Of a DNA stretch of 43,268 nucleotides, positions 14,098 through 21,259 are shown in pieces. A program made the translations under genes and the position numbers. The stretch is taken from the IMG/VR virus record IMGVR_UViG_3300027857_000032, positions 1-43,268 of that record; one strand, 5' to 3'. The notes under the pieces were generated by a model. That model saw only the letters and a program-made list of their open reading frames with translations, ran no database searches and was not told where the DNA came from. Origin of the DNA: a virus. Numbering within the stretch: the stretch's first letter is position 1; each line of letters starts with the position of its first letter.

Positions 14098-14605
14098 GCT
14101 GGTCGAACTCCTGCGGGAGATGCGAGCCAAGGGTGTGTCCCTTGCGGGCCTGCGCGAGGCGACCGGGCTCAATCAGAAAACCCTGATCCGTTACACCAGC
14201 GACGTGCCTCGAAGAGGCGTTTGCCCGTGCGGCCGGCCCGCCGACCATGGCGGTGGCTGCTCCGAGCGACGCAAGCGCTACTCGCCTGAGACGCTGGCCC
14301 GGAACATCGGCGAACGCACCCGCAAATGGACCGATGAAGCCGACAATTACCTGAAAGCGAACTACCCGACTGGCATGTCCCTGGAGGAACTGGCCACGCG
14401 CAGCAACGAAATGCTCGGCCGAACCGATATCACCCCTCATGCCGTCCAGGTCCGGGTGGGCAAATACAAACTGACGCGCAATCCGGACGCCCGCAACAAC
14501 GAGGCCATTGCCGAGGCACGCAGGGAGTATTGGCGCAGATGGCGTGCCGGCGAGATCACCAACAACCAGCGCTGCCCAGCCCCCAATGCTGATCATCCGC
14601 GTTGA
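14078..14605 (+). CDS. GcrA/Myb-like HTH regulator with zinc knuckle
   Basis: A 175-residue protein (GTG start at 14078; an ATG at 14118 is an alternative). An N-terminal helix-turn-helix (KGVSLAGLREATGLNQKTLI) is followed by a cysteine patch (CPCGRPADHGGGC). Then comes a SANT/Myb-like domain (KWTDEADNYLKANYPTGMSL and ITPHAVQVRVGKYKL), which resembles the DNA-binding part of alphaproteobacterial GcrA. A basic tail follows. It probably acts as a transcription regulator; combining two DNA-binding modules in one protein is noteworthy. Family assignment is tentative. Confidence 0.6.
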   Translation: MCQLPAKLVELLREMRAKGVSLAGLREATGLNQKTLIRYTSDVPRRGVCPCGRPADHGGGCSERRKRYSPETLARNIGERTRKWTDEADNYLKANYPTGMSLEELATRSNEMLGRTDITPHAVQVRVGKYKLTRNPDARNNEAIAEARREYWRRWRAGEITNNQRCPAPNADHPR

Positions 14606-14843
14606 ACTGCACTCTGCGATCACGCAGCGGGTGACCGAGATCGCCCGGATGGAAATCATCAACGACGGGTCATCGACCAATCCGGCCAGGGGCAATTATA
14701 TCGTTCGCACCCTGAAGGGCCGGTCCAAGGAATATCTGGACCGGAGAATGACCCTGCGGCTTGATGACGTGAAGAACTGGCCGCGCCTCGGCAAGCACGT
14801 CTGGTATCTGGTGGCCGCCGCCCTCCAGGCTCTGGGATATTAA
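14586..14843 (+). CDS. Unknown phage protein
   Basis: An 85-residue protein from the ATG at 14586 (MLIIRVELHSAITQRVTEIA). It has the pattern RMEIINDGSS, GNYIVRTLKGRS and a C-terminal helix with WYLVAAALQALGY, as in a short conserved phage family without known function. It overlaps the end of the regulator gene by 20 bp. Confidence 0.65.
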   Translation: MLIIRVELHSAITQRVTEIARMEIINDGSSTNPARGNYIVRTLKGRSKEYLDRRMTLRLDDVKNWPRLGKHVWYLVAAALQALGY

Positions 14844-14863
14844 ATCCACAAATCTGTGGATAA
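14844..14863. promoter_or_regulatory. Palindrome ATCCACA-N4-TGTGGAT containing a DnaA-box match
   Basis: A perfect 7-bp inverted repeat, ATCCACA (14844-14850), spacer AATC, TGTGGAT (14855-14861). TGTGGATAA at 14855-14863 is an exact match to the reverse of the DnaA box TTATCCACA. It sits in a 70-bp gene-free gap along with a small CGGTATTTACCG palindrome. Replication initiation and repressor binding are both possible; the related palindromes at 12065 and 4553 favour an operator. Confidence 0.5.
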
Positions 14864-14913
14864 ATGGGCCAATCGGTATTTACCGAGTGAGGCCGTTCCG
14901 CCATACTGATGCG

Positions 14914-15138
14914 ATGGCAATTTATGAAAAAACCGGTCTGACTTTGGTTCCCGACCAGAGCGGGAGAGAGATCCAGATCACGATAGACGATCGCAAGGAC
15001 CACATTTCGTTTACGCTCGGGTCTCTGTCCACTGCGATCCTCACCGCGGCACAAGCCCGCTATCTCGCCGGCAGGCTGAGTGCCGCAGCATCGCGGCTCG
15101 AAAAAAGGCAAGAAACACCGGAGATCGTCAGGAAATAA
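14914..15138 (+). CDS. Unknown small protein
   Basis: A 74-residue protein starting MAIYEKTGLTLVPDQSGREI. It has a beta-rich first half (IQITIDDRKDHISFTLG) and a C-terminal helix (AAQARYLAGRLSAAASRLEK). It follows the palindrome gap. Not recognised. Confidence 0.6.
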   Translation: MAIYEKTGLTLVPDQSGREIQITIDDRKDHISFTLGSLSTAILTAAQARYLAGRLSAAASRLEKRQETPEIVRK

Positions 15139-15432
15139 ATGGACTGGCACCGCTCCGCCGATGAGAAGCCGACCTCAAACACCGCGGTGCTGGGGTTCTG
15201 GCCCGTGTCCAGGTCGTATCTGATGGTGGTTTACCTGTCATCCAGGAAGCAATGGTTTGCCACCACGGGCGGAGAGGTCTCGCAACCAATAGCCTGGGCC
15301 ATCCCGGCCCCACCGGAGATCACAGCCGATGGTGGCATACTCGTTCAAGAAGCAGTTCGTCGCACCGATCAAAGCCCTGACCAAAGGGCAGACCATCCGA
15401 GCCAATCGAAAACGTCACGCACGGCCCGGTGA
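15139..15432 (+). CDS. DUF551-like protein
   Basis: A 97-residue frame. The first ~63 residues follow the DUF551 pattern: MDWHRSADEKPTSNTAVLGF, a tyrosine/tryptophan-rich middle and PIAWAIPAPP at the end. The family is common in phages and has no known function. Beyond that the sequence becomes a basic tail read out of frame through the ASCH gene, a 104-bp overlap, so the true tail may be shorter if a frameshift exists. Confidence 0.6.
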   Translation: MDWHRSADEKPTSNTAVLGFWPVSRSYLMVVYLSSRKQWFATTGGEVSQPIAWAIPAPPEITADGGILVQEAVRRTDQSPDQRADHPSQSKTSRTAR

Positions 15433-15724
15433 GACCTTGCAGCTATATACCGCAATGCGAACGAAGCACTGCACCCTTATCGGCACGGCGACCTGCTTCA
15501 CGATCCAGCCGATCCGGATCGACATCGAAGAAGCGGTGATTACCGTTTTGACAGGCAAAAGCCTGATCACCTTGACCGGCTTGGCCGCAGTCGATGCCTT
15601 CGCCCGCAGGGACGGCTTTGAGGACTGGTTTGAAATGCGGGACTTCTGGCGCGTAAACCACAAGACCGCGGTCTTTTGCGGGGTGCTGATCCGATGGACC
15701 AACTTCAGGGAGCCGAACCAATGA
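15329..15724 (+). CDS. ASCH-domain protein
   Basis: A 131-residue protein starting MVAYSFKKQFVAPIKALTKG. The segment KGQTIRANRKRHARPGETLQ and the following LYTAMRTKHCTLIGTATC are the hallmark of ASCH (PUA-like) domains, which bind RNA or modified nucleosides; one family member hydrolyses N4-acetylcytidine. The N-terminal strand is needed for the fold, so the long overlap with the DUF551-like gene is probably real. It could act on phage RNA or the nearby tRNAs, but this is speculative. Confidence 0.7.
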   Translation: MVAYSFKKQFVAPIKALTKGQTIRANRKRHARPGETLQLYTAMRTKHCTLIGTATCFTIQPIRIDIEEAVITVLTGKSLITLTGLAAVDAFARRDGFEDWFEMRDFWRVNHKTAVFCGVLIRWTNFREPNQ

Positions 15725-16011
15725 CCTGTGCAATCAAAATCTGGGGTGCCCAAATGGCTCGCGGCACGATGACCACCCCGGAAACCGGCCGCTATCTGAG
15801 GGATTTCGACGTCGGCGCACACAACGGCCGGGTCGATGACTTCCCGATACCGACAACCGACAAAATCGAAGAGGCCCGGCATTTTGCCAATGCCGGCGAA
15901 GCACTGACATTCTGGCAGACCCAGAGCCGCGTCAGGCCGCTGCGACCCGACGGCGATCCGAACCGGCCGCTGACGGCGTTCACCGTGGAGGTCGTGCAAT
16001 GCCCGACATAA
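15721..16011 (+). CDS. Unknown protein
   Basis: A 96-residue protein from the ATG at 15721, overlapping the ASCH stop (ATGA). It contains DNGR-like polar loops and a C-terminal strand (FTVEVVQCPT). There is no signal peptide and no known motif. It overlaps the next start by 13 bp. Confidence 0.6.
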   Translation: MTCAIKIWGAQMARGTMTTPETGRYLRDFDVGAHNGRVDDFPIPTTDKIEEARHFANAGEALTFWQTQSRVRPLRPDGDPNRPLTAFTVEVVQCPT

Positions 16012-16211
16012 ACCCGCTGCCCGAGTGCCTGTCGCATTTGGCCCAGCGCGACAAGTGGGTGCGGGATCGCACCATCGAATATGCCATCCTGGTCTGCGAG
16101 CGTGTGAAAGCCACCTATCCAAACAGCCAATACGGCGTTGACGTGTGCATCAAACGCCTCCGGGATCTGCTTCCTCTTGAAAAACAGCATCCGAGGCTCC
16201 GGGTCGAATGA
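15999..16211 (+). CDS. Unknown small helical protein
   Basis: A 70-residue, mostly helical protein (MPDINPLPECLSHLAQRDKW). It has three cysteines without CxxC spacing. It is coupled on both sides: an overlapping upstream end and an ATGA downstream. Not recognised. Confidence 0.6.
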   Translation: MPDINPLPECLSHLAQRDKWVRDRTIEYAILVCERVKATYPNSQYGVDVCIKRLRDLLPLEKQHPRLRVE

Positions 16212-16372
16212 GCGAGCCACGCCAGTCTGAATTCTCAATGAGCCGCAGGACGGTCACTTTCCGCTGTCCGCTCGGGCTCTACGAGCAATTGGAGCGCGAG
16301 GCCCTGGAGCGAAAGATTTCGGTCGCGGAAGTGATCATCGAACGGCTGACCAGGAAGGAGCACGGTTCATGA
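16208..16372 (+). CDS. Second ribbon-helix-helix-like protein
   Basis: A 54-residue ORF. After a polar start it reads RRTVTFRCPLGLYEQLEREA followed by a helix (RKISVAEVIIERLTRK), the strand-helix-helix order of Arc/CopG proteins. Its ATG overlaps the preceding stop and its own stop lies in the next ATG pair. It is unlike the RHH protein at 6297 outside the fold. No operator repeat was found nearby. Confidence 0.6.
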   Translation: MSEPRQSEFSMSRRTVTFRCPLGLYEQLEREALERKISVAEVIIERLTRKEHGS

Positions 16373-16611
16373 TGTGGGTTACCGTCGGTGCGCTGGCAGT
16401 TAATCTCGGACTGGCCGGCTTCAGTGCCTTTCAGATCCGGCGTCAGGCGCGGCTGATATGGCTGTGGTCCGACTTGGACGCCTTGCTGGCAACAATGGCC
16501 ATGGAGAGCCTCCAGAACCACTACCTGCCCATGTGGGCGGCGTGGTGCGGGATCATGGGCGACATCGAGGTTTCGATCACATCCAAGAGGCGCCGCGAGA
16601 CGATTGACTGA
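16369..16611 (+). CDS. Small membrane protein
   Basis: An 80-residue protein with a hydrophobic N-terminal helix (residues 3-22) and AAGGAG upstream of an ATGATG start pair (second ATG at 16372 equally possible). The rest is helical with several tryptophans and ends basic (TSKRRRETID). Function unknown. Confidence 0.55.
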   Translation: MMWVTVGALAVNLGLAGFSAFQIRRQARLIWLWSDLDALLATMAMESLQNHYLPMWAAWCGIMGDIEVSITSKRRRETID

Positions 16612-16659
16612 CCACGGCTGAACTTGCCTATGGTGCGGGCGTGTTGGTGGGGACCTGTC

Positions 16660-16821
16660 ATGCCCGGTGGAAAGAAAGCCAAGCCGCCCGTTTCGGAAGC
16701 TCAACGCCGGGCCATGGGAGCCGCGGCGTCAGGACATTCCACTATCGGAATTCCCAAGAGCGTTGGTAAAGAGAAGATCGCCGCCGACAAGGGCGGCCTG
16801 CTTCCAAAGCGAGCAAAGTGA
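16660..16821 (+). CDS. Small basic protein, AQRRAMGAAA type
   Basis: A 53-residue protein with SEAQRRAMGAAASGHSTIGI followed by KSVGKEKIAADKGG. This type of short basic protein is frequent in phage genomes near virion genes. It shares one base with the next start. DNA binding or a minor head role are guesses. Confidence 0.6.
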   Translation: MPGGKKAKPPVSEAQRRAMGAAASGHSTIGIPKSVGKEKIAADKGGLLPKRAK

Positions 16822-16970
16822 TGGCGACCAACAGCATGATGACCCCGTCGATGATCGGCACGCCGGACCGGGCCAAGGAAATCAATTTCACCAAGGCGGG
16901 CACGCCCAAGTTGAACGCCACCAACCAGCCGGCTCCGAAGAAAAAGCCGATGCGGAAGAAAAAGAAGTGA
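16821..16970 (+). CDS. Small lysine-rich protein
   Basis: A 49-residue ORF ending in KKKPMRKKKK, with ATG overlapping the upstream stop and its own stop overlapping the GTG of the HAD gene. It is probably disordered and nucleic-acid binding by charge. Not recognised. Confidence 0.5.
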   Translation: MATNSMMTPSMIGTPDRAKEINFTKAGTPKLNATNQPAPKKKPMRKKKK

Positions 16971-17299
16971 GCAACAAGGGATGGATCGGCGTCGATCTTG
17001 ACGGGACGCTGGCTCGCTATGACAGTTGGATCAGCGAGGAACACATCGGCGACCCGATCCCGGCCATGGCAGCCCGTGTGCGTCAGTGGCTGTCCGAGGG
17101 CCGCGAGGTTCGGATTTTCACCGCTCGTGTATCTAACGGCCGGCCAGCACATTTTATCCAGGACTGGACCGAGACCCATTTCGGCGTGCGGCTTCACGTG
17201 ACGAACGTAAAAGACTTCGCCATGGTCGAATTATGGGACGACCGGGCGGTGCAGATCATTCCAAATACCGGCATCCGTGTTGATGGAAAGAGGGACTAA
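16967..17299 (+). CDS. HAD-superfamily phosphatase-like protein
   Basis: A 110-residue protein with a GTG start (GTGA overlap). Motif I is GVDLDGTLARYDSW (nucleophile and acid Asp pair), motif II lies in VRIFTARVS, and an acidic motif occurs in VELWDDRAVQ. The size matches compact HAD hydrolases found in phages. Candidate substrates include nucleotides or sugar phosphates; there is no cap domain to indicate one. Its location between small basic proteins gives no pathway hint. Confidence 0.8.
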   Translation: MSNKGWIGVDLDGTLARYDSWISEEHIGDPIPAMAARVRQWLSEGREVRIFTARVSNGRPAHFIQDWTETHFGVRLHVTNVKDFAMVELWDDRAVQIIPNTGIRVDGKRD

Positions 17300-17491
17300 A
17301 TGAGAAAGCCCACCAAAATGGCGACGCCCAAGAAGGCAGCCAAGGCCGCTGGCGGACCGACCACCATGGAGAAGGCCAAATCCGGCAAGCACAAGGGCAC
17401 CGGGGTGAACGCTCTCATGAAAAAGGAATCGGTGCCCCAGACCGTGGCGAGCACCACCTACGGCCAGCCGAAGCCCACGCAAAAGCTGTGA
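17300..17491 (+). CDS. Small lysine/alanine-rich protein
   Basis: A 63-residue basic protein (KMATPKKAAKAAGGPTTMEK) that starts on the base after the HAD stop. It resembles histone-tail-like low-complexity sequences. It overlaps the next GTG start. The role is unknown; DNA condensation is a guess. Confidence 0.5.
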   Translation: MRKPTKMATPKKAAKAAGGPTTMEKAKSGKHKGTGVNALMKKESVPQTVASTTYGQPKPTQKL

Positions 17492-17682
17492 AGGTCCGGG
17501 ACCATCTGTTGAGCATCCCGGATCAGGTCCTCGACCTCGATGCCGCGTCGATCATTCTGGTGGCTGCCACCAAGCACACCCCAACGGTTTACTCCAACGT
17601 GCCGCCAGCCATGGCCCGGCGATTGCTGGCGCGGATCGTTGAGCACGGCGACTGGTCCGATAGCGTTCGCCTGGACCACTGA
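17488..17682 (+). CDS. Unknown small protein
   Basis: A 64-residue protein with GTG start in the preceding stop (GTGA). It has alternating strands and helices (AASIILVAATKHTPTVYSNV). Its stop overlaps the next ATG. Not recognised. Confidence 0.55.
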   Translation: MKVRDHLLSIPDQVLDLDAASIILVAATKHTPTVYSNVPPAMARRLLARIVEHGDWSDSVRLDH

Positions 17683-17906
17683 TGTTCCACTGGCTCTCTC
17701 ATTTGCTCGGTTGGAACCGCGGAATGGTGGTGAGCGAATGGCGACTGGCTACCATCGAGCACCGGCCGGTCTATTACGCGGTGGCGATCGGATTTAAGTG
17801 CGACGAGTGCGGCAAGGTCACCGGTTGGCACCTGACCAACATCACCATGTCCCTGGACTATTTCCCCCGTGAGAAATACTCCTGCGTCCCGGTGCACGAA
17901 CTTTAG
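17682..17906 (+). CDS. Unknown protein with CxxC knuckle
   Basis: A 74-residue protein (MFHWLSHLLGWNRGMVVSEW) with an amphipathic N-terminal helix, then a beta-rich domain with FKCDECGKVTGW and a later cysteine. One zinc knuckle would need a partner cysteine or histidine. It is the last gene before a gap with a perfect hairpin. Not recognised. Confidence 0.6.
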   Translation: MFHWLSHLLGWNRGMVVSEWRLATIEHRPVYYAVAIGFKCDECGKVTGWHLTNITMSLDYFPREKYSCVPVHEL

Positions 17907-17943
17907 TCACCATACCGTAATGCAGCATGTGGCTTGGGAATCG

Positions 17944-17966
17944 CGCTGATTTGCGTCAAATCAGCG
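17944..17966. terminator. Perfect 10-bp inverted repeat with CGT loop
   Basis: CGCTGATTTG (17944-17953), loop CGT, CAAATCAGCG (17957-17966). It lies in the 82-bp gap before the first glycosyltransferase gene, ends 22 bp before the ATG, and has no T run. It may be a two-sided transcription block, a leader hairpin, or an operator. Confidence 0.45.
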
Positions 17967-17988
17967 GCCTTAGCCCAGGAAACCCGTT

Positions 17989-18918
17989 ATGTTGCAGGCG
18001 TCCGACCTCCACGTATTCGCTGCCCGCTTCAATCCCCTTCGATATGAAACACCCGATCGCATCTACCGTGAGTGGGTCGATCACATGCTCCAGTGCGGGG
18101 TCTCCCTGACTGTCATCGAATGCCAGTATGGTAACCGCCCGTTTGTCTGTGAGCTTCCAGGCGTCAACCATATCGGGGTGCGTTCCCAGTCCGCCGCATG
18201 GTCGAAAGAGTGCCTGATCAACATCGGCATCAATCGCACGCCTTCTGCCGATTACATTTGCTGGTGCGACACCGATGTTTTCTTTGAGCATCCGAAGTGG
18301 GCGATGGAAGCGCTCGATGCGCTGCAACTCTATCGCTGGATACAGCCCTGGTCCCAGGCGATTGACCGTGGCCCCCGAGGCGAAGTGCTGACCGTGTTCC
18401 CCTCGTTCTGTCACCAATACGAGAAGGGTGAGCCGCTGATCCCGGACCGGCATGGCTGGACGGCCTACGCCGGCAAGTATCCGCACCCTGGGTATGCCCA
18501 TGCTTCTACCCGACGGGTGCTCGAATATGCCGGAGGCCTGTTCGAACTGGGCGGTATGGGCGCTTCGGACCATGCCATGTGCCTGTCTTTGGTCGGCAAG
18601 GCGGCGAACTCGGCTCCAAGGCACATCAACGGCCGGTATGTCGAACACCTGATGCGGTGGCAGGATCGCATCAACCACGCGGTCCATGGCCGGATCGGCT
18701 ATTCAAACGGGGTGATCAACCACTCGTTCCACGGAGCCAAGGCCGGTCGGCAGTATCTTTCCCGGTGGGAAATGTTCTTGCGGCACGGCTTCAACCCGGA
18801 CGAAGACCTGATGCGGAACACTCAGGGCGTTATCGAATGGTCTGGCACCAAACCCGAGCTTATCCGTGAGTGGATGCTTTACCTCAAGGCAAGAAATGAG
18901 GACGCCAACGTCTCCTGA
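17989..18918 (+). CDS. Glycosyltransferase-like protein (GT-A fold)
   Basis: A 309-residue protein. The segment YICWCDTDVFFEHPKWAMEA near residue 90 is a DxD-type sugar-nucleotide/metal site with the flanking strands of a GT-A domain, and a second acidic centre GGMGASDHAMCL near 190 fits the catalytic base region. There is no membrane anchor. It could decorate virion proteins, DNA or host surface sugars; the gene order places it upstream of secreted and tail-fibre genes. Its stop overlaps the next start. Confidence 0.7.
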   Translation: MLQASDLHVFAARFNPLRYETPDRIYREWVDHMLQCGVSLTVIECQYGNRPFVCELPGVNHIGVRSQSAAWSKECLINIGINRTPSADYICWCDTDVFFEHPKWAMEALDALQLYRWIQPWSQAIDRGPRGEVLTVFPSFCHQYEKGEPLIPDRHGWTAYAGKYPHPGYAHASTRRVLEYAGGLFELGGMGASDHAMCLSLVGKAANSAPRHINGRYVEHLMRWQDRINHAVHGRIGYSNGVINHSFHGAKAGRQYLSRWEMFLRHGFNPDEDLMRNTQGVIEWSGTKPELIREWMLYLKARNEDANVS

Positions 18919-19199
18919 TGCGACCGGAGCGGTGCAATAGCTGGTGTAGTTTTGACGACAAGGGACTTTGCCGCTACTGCGGCTGGCCGAAGGACCGTTC
19001 AACCATGGCGCTGACAATCTGGGACCCAGCGATGGGCGCTTCACGTGAAGCCAATCAGGCGGACATCGACGTTCTCCAGGCCAAGGCGGACGCCTTTGGT
19101 CGGTTTGTCGCCGAGTTCCGCGGGATGGAGCAGCGGTTGAGCGAGGAAGTCAGCCAGATCCGGGAGCGCTGGCGGACCTCGATGGAACTGTCGGGATGA
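18918..19199 (+). CDS. Unknown protein with N-terminal zinc knuckle
   Basis: A 93-residue protein. The first 25 residues hold CNSWCSFDDKGLCRYCGWP, four cysteines suited to one metal. The rest is a charged helix (residues 45-90). An internal ATG at codon 30 could start a shorter, knuckle-free form. Coupled on both sides. Not recognised. Confidence 0.6.
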   Translation: MRPERCNSWCSFDDKGLCRYCGWPKDRSTMALTIWDPAMGASREANQADIDVLQAKADAFGRFVAEFRGMEQRLSEEVSQIRERWRTSMELSG

Positions 19200-19582
19200 G
19201 CGACGAGGTCCAGAAGGCCTACGCCGAACTGCTTGAATGGGGCACCGCATCCGTGATGGTGGTCCAGTCCCCCGAGATGCCCGGCATTTTTGTGGCGGCC
19301 CAGGGTGGCGACGAGGACGCGCAGATGCGCCTCAGTGCGGTCGGCAAAGCGGTTCCCGTGATCCTGAAGGGCGGCCAAAAGTGCGTTCTGTGCGGCCGTG
19401 AGGCTACTTTGAACGACGTCGCGCTCCTGCTCTTCGTCTCAAAGCAGATCGCCCCAGGCGAAGACGCCCTGTGGGGGTTGGTCTGCATGGACTGCAACCA
19501 GCCCGACGTGCCGGCGCTGGTAGACAGGGCAGTCGGCCGGATGGGCTTCAAGCGCCTCCACCACCAGGCGGGCCACGGCTGA
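19196..19582 (+). CDS. Unknown protein with C4 zinc site
   Basis: A 128-residue protein with helices at both ends and KCVLCGREA near residue 62 and VCMDCNQPD near 100, a C4 metal site. The ATG overlaps the preceding stop (ATGA). The C-terminus is basic and histidine-rich (RLHHQAGHG). Function unknown. Confidence 0.6.
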   Translation: MSDEVQKAYAELLEWGTASVMVVQSPEMPGIFVAAQGGDEDAQMRLSAVGKAVPVILKGGQKCVLCGREATLNDVALLLFVSKQIAPGEDALWGLVCMDCNQPDVPALVDRAVGRMGFKRLHHQAGHG

Positions 19583-19852
19583 GTGCCGCTGGTCTTCCAA
19601 CCGCCGATCATCCACTACGACCCTGGGCTTGACGCTGAGGCCATCACCTACATTTGCCACACCGGCAAAGGGGCATACTGGATCAGGGCACCCAAGGCGC
19701 CTGAGGGCCGCAAGCGACGCGCCCAGAAGGAAGAGATGCTCGCCCGGCTTGCTGACGCGGTCGAAACCGACCAGCCCCCCGGCGAAGTGAGCATGGACCG
19801 CCCCAGACCGGAGAGGCTTGATGACTTCACCTTTGATCCCGACGGATATTGA
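19583..19852 (+). CDS. Unknown protein, GTG start
   Basis: An 89-residue protein starting on the base after the previous stop. It has an N-terminal strand-rich part (ITYICHTGKGAYWIR), a basic helix, and an acidic end. It overlaps the next gene by 32 bp. Not recognised. Confidence 0.5.
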   Translation: MPLVFQPPIIHYDPGLDAEAITYICHTGKGAYWIRAPKAPEGRKRRAQKEEMLARLADAVETDQPPGEVSMDRPRPERLDDFTFDPDGY

Positions 19853-20102
19853 CATCCGAAAGCTGGCACTGCTCGCGCCCGACGCGATCCCGCCGATCCC
19901 CAAGAGCATGGAAGCTCGCTTGCTCGATGTGGAGGGCCTGGAGCCGGCCATCATTCTGTTCCACCCGAAGGCCGAGCTATACGTCTATGTGCGGCTGCTC
20001 GACCGGGACAACATTCAAACCTACGTCGATCAACTGAACGTCACCGTGCTGAAGCAGGCAATGGGCGAAACACCCGAGGAAGAGGGCTACCGCATCAAAT
20101 GA
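19821..20102 (+). CDS. Unknown protein
   Basis: A 93-residue protein from the ATG at 19821, with GGAGAGG just upstream. It has helices at both ends and a central strand pair (AELYVYVRLLDRDN). Its stop overlaps the start of the GT2 glycosyltransferase (ATGA). Not recognised. Confidence 0.6.
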   Translation: MTSPLIPTDIDIRKLALLAPDAIPPIPKSMEARLLDVEGLEPAIILFHPKAELYVYVRLLDRDNIQTYVDQLNVTVLKQAMGETPEEEGYRIK

Positions 20103-21181
20103 CCATTTGCCTGTCGATGATCGTCAAGAACGAGGCGGACGTCATCGTGCGCTGCCTGAAGTCCGTCATGCCGGTGATCGACACGTGGTGCATCGTGGAC
20201 ACCGGTTCGACCGATGGCACCCAGGACCTCATCAGAGGGACGTTCCAGGACCTGAAGCCCGGTGTGTTGCATGAGCGGCCGTGGGTCGATTTCGCTTACA
20301 ACCGCAGCGAAGCGCTCGCACTGGCCCGGCCGATGGCCGATTACTCGTTCATCATCGACGCCGACGACTTCCTCACGGGCTGGTCGCTGAGCCCGCTCAC
20401 CGCGGACTGCTACAGCGTGCTGATCCAAAACCACGGGATCACCTACCCACGGGTTCAGCTTGTCAGCAACAAGCTGCCCTGGCGCTACCGCGGCGTGGTC
20501 CATGAATTTCTGGAATGCGAGGGCGCCGCTCCTGGTGACATGGTGCCATGGGTCATCGAGGTCGGCTCGGGCGGTGCCCGCGGCAAAGACCCGGAGACCT
20601 ATCGCAAAGACGCGCTGATCCTGGAAAACGCTTTCCACCAGGAGAAAGAGAGCTTTCTGAAGGCCCGATACGGGTTTTATTTGGCGCAAAGCTGGCGCGA
20701 CTGCGGCGAGAAACACAAGGCGCTGGTCTCCTACGAGTGGCGGGCCGCTCAAGGCCTGTGGTCCGAGGAGGTCTACGTCAGCCTGTTGAACGCCGGCCGG
20801 ATCGCCGAAGAGATCAAACCGGACGAGGCGCTTGGCTTCTACCAACAGGCGATCCGGGTAAACATGAGCCGAGCCGAGGCCTATCACGGAGCGGCCCGAC
20901 TGTGCCGCACCAGAAAGCAGTTCGCCGACGGTCTTTTGTATGCCCAGGAGGGCGTGCGACACACCAGCTTGCCACCCGGCAACGGCCTGTTTGTGGAGCC
21001 GTGGATCTACGAGTGGGCTCTGATCGACGAACTGGCGATCAATGCCTATTGGGCAGGCCATTACCGCCTGTCGCTCGATGCCAGCGAATTGATCCTGGCC
21101 GAGGGCAAATGTCCGCACGTCGATCGGGTGAAGACCAACGCCGCCTTTGCACGCCGAGCACTGATTGTTGCGAAACCCTGA
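20099..21181 (+). CDS. GT2-family glycosyltransferase with TPR-like C-terminus
   Basis: A 360-residue protein. The N-terminal ~190 residues follow the GT2 pattern: SMIVKNEADVIVRCLKS, VDTGSTDGTQD, an ASN-type NRSEALA, and the DxD site FIIDADDFL. The second half is repeated helical pairs (EVYVSLLNAGRIAE, GFYQQAIRVN, AYHGAARLCR) typical of TPR repeats. Proteins with this architecture glycosylate cell-surface or protein acceptors. It immediately precedes the transcription unit for two exported proteins. The target sugar is unknown. Confidence 0.85.
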   Translation: MTICLSMIVKNEADVIVRCLKSVMPVIDTWCIVDTGSTDGTQDLIRGTFQDLKPGVLHERPWVDFAYNRSEALALARPMADYSFIIDADDFLTGWSLSPLTADCYSVLIQNHGITYPRVQLVSNKLPWRYRGVVHEFLECEGAAPGDMVPWVIEVGSGGARGKDPETYRKDALILENAFHQEKESFLKARYGFYLAQSWRDCGEKHKALVSYEWRAAQGLWSEEVYVSLLNAGRIAEEIKPDEALGFYQQAIRVNMSRAEAYHGAARLCRTRKQFADGLLYAQEGVRHTSLPPGNGLFVEPWIYEWALIDELAINAYWAGHYRLSLDASELILAEGKCPHVDRVKTNAAFARRALIVAKP

Positions 21182-21230
21182 CCGGTAGGGCATAGATTAA
21201 GCGCCGAACCGTGACGGGCTTCCACGGGTG
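21168..21230 (+). promoter_or_regulatory. Late leader hairpin A with candidate promoter
   Basis: The 26-nt leader core spans 21205-21230. Its stem is CCGTG (21209-21213) with CACGG (21223-21227) around loop ACGGGCTTC. Upstream, TTGCGA (21168) and CATAGA (21191) could be -35/-10 at 17 bp spacing, putting the transcript start near the hairpin. Copies lie at 26090, 32925 and 39926. It precedes the exported-protein gene at 21260. Confidence 0.6.
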
Positions 21231-21259
21231 TCCAGACCGCTTTCCCTGGTGCCCGTCCT

